Below, piece after piece: positions 61,217 to 64,000 of a stretch of DNA of 64,000 bases. This DNA comes from Paraclostridium ghonii (GTDB taxonomy: Bacteria > Bacillota > Clostridia > Peptostreptococcales > Peptostreptococcaceae). Numbering within the stretch: position 1 is the first letter of the stretch; each line of letters starts with the position of its first letter. Location: assembly GCF_030815085.1 (NCBI RefSeq), contig NZ_JAUSWG010000012.1, one strand, 5' to 3'. A program made the translations under genes and the position numbers. Below the pieces are notes generated by a model. It worked only from the letters and a program-made list of their open reading frames with translations. It made no database searches and had not been told where the DNA came from.

Positions 61217-62677
61217 ATTTTATCCATAATTTTTTCATATCAGTTTTTAGTTACTGCATTATATGTAATTAACTTTTTAGTTATCCTAAATATTATATTT
61301 AGAGAAAGAAGAAGTATAGAATCTTCTGTAGCTTGGATTTTAATTTTAACAATATTTCCTCCCGCAGGTTTTGTTTTATACACAGTGTTCGGTAGAAGAA
61401 TGAATAAAGTTAACATGTTTAAATTAAAGAAAGAAGAAGATACGAAACTAAAAAGCAGGATGATAGAATCTACAGACTTCTTGCAATACTCTGAGAGATT
61501 TGAGCCTAGCATTGTTGAACATAAAGATATGATTTACTCTCTAGCTACTTTAAATAGCGCTCCATATACTACAAATAATAAAGTTTCAATATATACGGAT
61601 GGTCATGAATTTTTTCATGAATTAAAATCTCAACTAAAAAAAGCTACAAAGTATATTCATATTGAGTTTTATATTTTTAAAGATGATGAAATTGGAAGTG
61701 AAATTTTAGATATACTTATAGATAAACTGTCTCAGGGTGTAGAAGTTAGACTTTTATATGATACAGTTGGAAGTAGACTTTTTTCTGAAAAAGGAATTCA
61801 AAGATTAAGAAAATCTGGTGGTAAAGTAGGTGCTTTCTTCCCTTCATTCCTAAAAATAATAAACTTCAACTTAAATTTTAGAAATCACCGTAAAATAGTT
61901 GTAATTGATGGAGAAATAGGATTTGTTGGTGGATTTAATGTTGGAGATGAGTACCTAGGAAAAGACCCTAAGTTTGGCTACTGGAGAGATACTCACACTA
62001 AAATAACAGGATCTGCAGTTAACGATTTAAATCTTAGATTTATGATGGACTGGAGATACACTACACATGAAGATATTAACTTTACTAAATATTTAAATGA
62101 CGATATTAACCCTTATAATGGTAACGTAGGAATCCAAATTGTTAATAGTGGCCCTGATTTATCTGAAATAGACGAAATAAAATATGGGTACTTAAAAATG
62201 ATTCAAAAAGCTAAAAAGTATTTATATATTCAATCTCCATATCTTATATTAAATAGTTCTTTGCTTGATGCAATTAAAATAGCATGTTTATCAGGAGTTG
62301 ATGTAAGAATAATGATTCCATCCAAACCTGATCATCCATTTGTTTATTGGGCTACCTATTCTTACGCAGGAGAACTTTTAAAATTTGGAGCTAAGATTTA
62401 TACTTATGATAAAAATGCTTTTATTCATTCAAAAACAGTTGTAATAGATGACTCTATTTGTTCTATAGGAACTGCTAATATGGATATACGTAGTTTCGAA
62501 CTTAACTTTGAGGTTAATGCATTTATTTATTCTCCAGATATCGCAATTAAACAAAAGGAAATATTTGAAACTGATATAGAAAAATGTGTTCAAGTAACTC
62601 AAGAAATGTATGATAACAGATCTAGAGTTATACAGTTTAAAGAATCTATATCAAGACTTTTATCTCCTGTTTTATAA
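61217..62677 (+). CDS. cls: Cardiolipin synthase, probable AUU start
   Basis: A 486-residue membrane enzyme condensing two phosphatidylglycerols. The first ATG-like start of the long reading frame (GTG 61385) would cut off both N-terminal membrane segments. Upstream in frame are SYQFLVTALYVINFLVILNI, then RERRSIESSVAWILILTIFP and AGFVLYTVFGRR, the normal Cls N-terminus. The only suitable initiator is ATT at 61217, 8 nt after GGAGG of AAGGAGGGGG; upstream the frame closes at TAA 61187. Two phospholipase-D HKD motifs are present: NHRKIVVIDGEIGFVGG and IHSKTVVIDDSICSIG. A terminator follows. Confidence 0.92.
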   Translation: MLSIIFSYQFLVTALYVINFLVILNIIFRERRSIESSVAWILILTIFPPAGFVLYTVFGRRMNKVNMFKLKKEEDTKLKSRMIESTDFLQYSERFEPSIVEHKDMIYSLATLNSAPYTTNNKVSIYTDGHEFFHELKSQLKKATKYIHIEFYIFKDDEIGSEILDILIDKLSQGVEVRLLYDTVGSRLFSEKGIQRLRKSGGKVGAFFPSFLKIINFNLNFRNHRKIVVIDGEIGFVGGFNVGDEYLGKDPKFGYWRDTHTKITGSAVNDLNLRFMMDWRYTTHEDINFTKYLNDDINPYNGNVGIQIVNSGPDLSEIDEIKYGYLKMIQKAKKYLYIQSPYLILNSSLLDAIKIACLSGVDVRIMIPSKPDHPFVYWATYSYAGELLKFGAKIYTYDKNAFIHSKTVVIDDSICSIGTANMDIRSFELNFEVNAFIYSPDIAIKQKEIFETDIEKCVQVTQEMYDNRSRVIQFKESISRLLSPVL

Positions 62678-62688
62678 CCTTGTATGAA

Positions 62689-62717
62689 ACACCTAAAATT
62701 CAAATAATTTTGGGTGT
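62689..62717 (+). terminator. Terminator of cls
   Basis: Twelve-bp stem ACACCTAAAATT/AATTTTGGGTGT (one wobble) with a 5-nt loop, followed by TTTTTATTTAT. Confidence 0.88.
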
Positions 62718-62756
62718 TTTTTATTTATATCATTCCCTCTTATATTTTTTCCAATT

Positions 62757-62784
62757 TTTACAAATTGCCATAATTTTTTATAAT
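62757..62784 (+). promoter_or_regulatory. Sigma-A promoter of the NuoE/NuoF-type operon
   Basis: -35 TTTACA (62757-62762), 16-bp spacer, -10 TATAAT (62779-62784). The -10 lies inside the left arm of a large inverted repeat. Confidence 0.55.
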
Positions 62785-62838
62785 AAATAAGCTATAATAT
62801 ATATGTCAGTAAATATTATAGCTTATTTATTATAAAAA
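62775..62838. repeat. Perfect 26-bp-arm inverted repeat at the NuoE-like gene promoter
   Basis: Arms 62775-62800 and 62813-62838 are exact reverse complements over 26 bp, with a 12-nt loop. The left arm spans the -10 element and start site; the right arm ends 33 bp before the ATG at 62872. No T tract follows on the + strand. The core GCTATAATAT is not a Rex or FNR site. Confidence 0.75.
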
Positions 62839-62871
62839 TTAAAATTTACATTCATATTAAGGAGGTTCTGT

Positions 62872-63369
62872 ATGTGTAGTTGTTCTCAATGCAGTAATAA
62901 ATTATTTGAAGAATTAGATGCATTTATAGATTCTTTGCCTACTAAAAAAGGGGCTCTAATTCAAGTTTTACACTATGCTCAAAACTTATTTGGATACTTA
63001 CCCAAAGAAGTTCAACTTCATATTGCAAAAAAATTAGATGTATCACCATCTAAAGTTTATGGTGTTGTAAGTTTTTACTCTTACTTTACTACTGAGCAAA
63101 AGGGTGAGTATAAAATAAGCGTATGCCTAGGTACTGTTTGCTTTGTAAAAGGTGCAGACAAAATACTTTCTGAGTTTGAGAAGGAATTGGGAATTAAATC
63201 TGGGGAAACTACACCTGATCTTTTATTCTCTCTTGAAGGTCTAAGATGTGTAGGAGCTTGTGGTTTAGCTCCAGTTGTTGTTGTAAATGAAAAAGTTCAT
63301 GGCCAAGTTACATTAGATCAAGTAAAAGATATAATAGCTGAATATAAACAGTCAGAAGCTACTTGCTAA
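62872..63369 (+). CDS. NuoE-like [2Fe-2S] subunit (HydC/FdhC type) of an NAD-linked complex
   Basis: A 165-residue thioredoxin-fold [2Fe-2S] protein. Ligands Cys85, Cys90 (VCLGTVCFVKG), Cys126 and Cys130 (RCVGACGLAP) match the NuoE C-x4-C...C-x3-C pattern. An N-terminal helical bundle (about 10-70) is normal. The extreme N-terminus, MCSCSQCSN, adds three cysteines that NuoE itself lacks and that might bind an additional cluster. In clostridia this subunit precedes a NuoF-like and an iron hydrogenase or formate dehydrogenase subunit in electron-bifurcating complexes; the catalytic subunit is outside the window. Start follows AAGGAGGT. Confidence 0.9.
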   Translation: MCSCSQCSNKLFEELDAFIDSLPTKKGALIQVLHYAQNLFGYLPKEVQLHIAKKLDVSPSKVYGVVSFYSYFTTEQKGEYKISVCLGTVCFVKGADKILSEFEKELGIKSGETTPDLLFSLEGLRCVGACGLAPVVVVNEKVHGQVTLDQVKDIIAEYKQSEATC

Positions 63370-63390
63370 TATAAAAATGGGGGGAAATAT

Positions 63391-64000
63391 ATGAGTCAAG
63401 TAAAATCATTTGATGAATTAAAAAATATAATCAACGAATTAAAGCCTAATCTGTATTTAAGAAAAAATATAAGCAAAGAAAATAGTAAAAAAGAGTTACT
63501 AGTATGTGGTGGAACTGGTTGCCAAGCTGCAAATAGTATTCCAATAATAAATAACTTAAAAGCAGAAATTAAAAATGCTGGACTTGAAGATTTAGTAACT
63601 GTAGATTTAACTGGATGCTTTGGGTTTTGTGCTCAAGGACCGATAGTTAAGGTCTTTCCGGATAACGTTTTCTACGTTCAAGTCTCTCCAGATGATGCCA
63701 AAGATATTGTTCAAAAGCACTTGATAAGTGGAGAATTAGTAGAAAGGTTATTATTCCTTGAAGCATCTAATAACGAAAGAGCTCACTCTTACGAAGATAT
63801 ATCTTTTTATAAACAACAAATGCGTATAGCTCTTCATAATTGTGGTTACATAAACCCTGAAAAGATAGAAGACTATCTAGCTAATGATGGATATCTAATG
63901 CTAGGTAAATGTATAACTGAGTTATCACCTGAACAAGTTATAGAAGAAGTAAAAATTTCAGAACTTAGAGGTAGAGGTGGTGCAGGGTTCCCTACAGGTA
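63391..64000 (+). CDS. NuoF-like NADH/FMN subunit (HydB type), 3' end outside window
   Basis: The open frame starts at ATG 63391 behind GGGGGGAAA and continues past the window end; 203 codons are visible. It opens with a thioredoxin-like [2Fe-2S] domain (LLVCGGTGCQAANS near 35 and LTGCFGFCAQGP near 75), then a linker with FYKQQMRIALHNCGYINPE, and reaches the NuoF FMN-site start SELRGRGGAGFPTG at the very edge. This N-terminal fusion is typical of HydB of bifurcating hydrogenases and of similar formate dehydrogenase subunits. It lies 21 bp after the NuoE-like gene. Confidence 0.88.
   Translation, partial: MSQVKSFDELKNIINELKPNLYLRKNISKENSKKELLVCGGTGCQAANSIPIINNLKAEIKNAGLEDLVTVDLTGCFGFCAQGPIVKVFPDNVFYVQVSPDDAKDIVQKHLISGELVERLLFLEASNNERAHSYEDISFYKQQMRIALHNCGYINPEKIEDYLANDGYLMLGKCITELSPEQVIEEVKISELRGRGGAGFPTG

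Noticed and set aside
62775..62838. Inverted repeat as a Rex or FNR operator
   Set aside because: The arms do not contain TTGTGAA-N4-TTCACAA or TTGAT-N4-ATCAA; the repeat is also much longer than such operators.

Overview
The window is AT-rich, low-GC Gram-positive DNA, most likely a Peptostreptococcaceae chromosome (Clostridioides, Paraclostridium or Romboutsia-like). Three things point there: a leucine-type Stickland operon (hadA, hadI, hadB, hadC, acdB, etfB, etfA, with ldhA) whose proteins read very like those of Clostridioides difficile; a second, reduced type IV pilus locus next to ysxC-lon-clpX-clpP-tig; and strong AGGAGG ribosome binding sites. No rRNA, tRNA, CRISPR array, insertion sequence or prophage gene is visible. 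Genus-level identity is inference.

Layout. 1-1594: a Na/Pi cotransporter gene cut by the window edge, with a tandem PhoP-box array upstream. 1597-4733: a flavoprotein, an unknown small protein and a SEC-C zinc protein. 4836-9856: a minimal type IV pilus operon (pilB, pilC, pilin, pilM, pilN, pilO) ending in a decayed small gene. 10018-18632: an ATPase and the protein quality-control block ysxC, lon, clpX, clpP, tig, interrupted by a split chromate transporter on the + strand. 18777-23335: DUF2179 membrane protein, YfcE-type phosphodiesterase, a fused RNase PH/RdgB, and ligA. 23437-25093: a 2-hydroxyacid dehydrogenase and a truncated CRP-like protein. 25288-36406: the Stickland reductive module. 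36596-46600: a LytTR/GHKL two-component system beside a surface-protein locus. 46741-59891: housekeeping genes (rlmD-type methyltransferase, pyk, pfkA, dnaE, whiA, NUDIX, yvcK, rapZ, PHP, murB). 60252-64000: formate/nitrite/hydrosulfide channel, cardiolipin synthase, and the start of a NuoE/NuoF-type operon (probably a bifurcating hydrogenase or formate dehydrogenase).

How the genes work together. LdhA makes (R)-2-hydroxyisocaproate, HadA activates it to the CoA thioester, the HadI-activated HadBC radical dehydratase makes isocaprenoyl-CoA, and AcdB-EtfBA reduces it. ldhA is divergent from hadA. The 580-bp gap between them carries a near-consensus sigma-54 -24/-12 promoter facing hadA, two 13-bp palindromes about 105 bp upstream that look like enhancer sites, and a separate sigma-A promoter facing ldhA. 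A PAS-AAA+-HTH sigma-54 activator is encoded just downstream of etfA. I infer one closed module: metabolite-sensing activator, enhancer, sigma-54 promoter, leucine reduction operon.

The second notable region is the surface locus. A GHKL kinase and LytTR regulator without agrBD sit beside genes for a lectin/leucine-rich-repeat exoprotein, a small abundant-looking exoprotein, an NPKTG-anchored protein, a membrane protein with an exposed domain, an OB-fold-like protein and an M23 peptidase-like membrane protein. Two promoters in this locus carry the same pair of 11-bp direct repeats with exactly 21-bp spacing, the geometry of LytTR binding sites. This looks like a small, self-contained and possibly undescribed surface-display system.

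Other unusual points: two genes (pilB and cls) appear to start at AUU behind good ribosome binding sites, and a perfect 26-bp-arm inverted repeat lies at the promoter of the NuoE-like gene.
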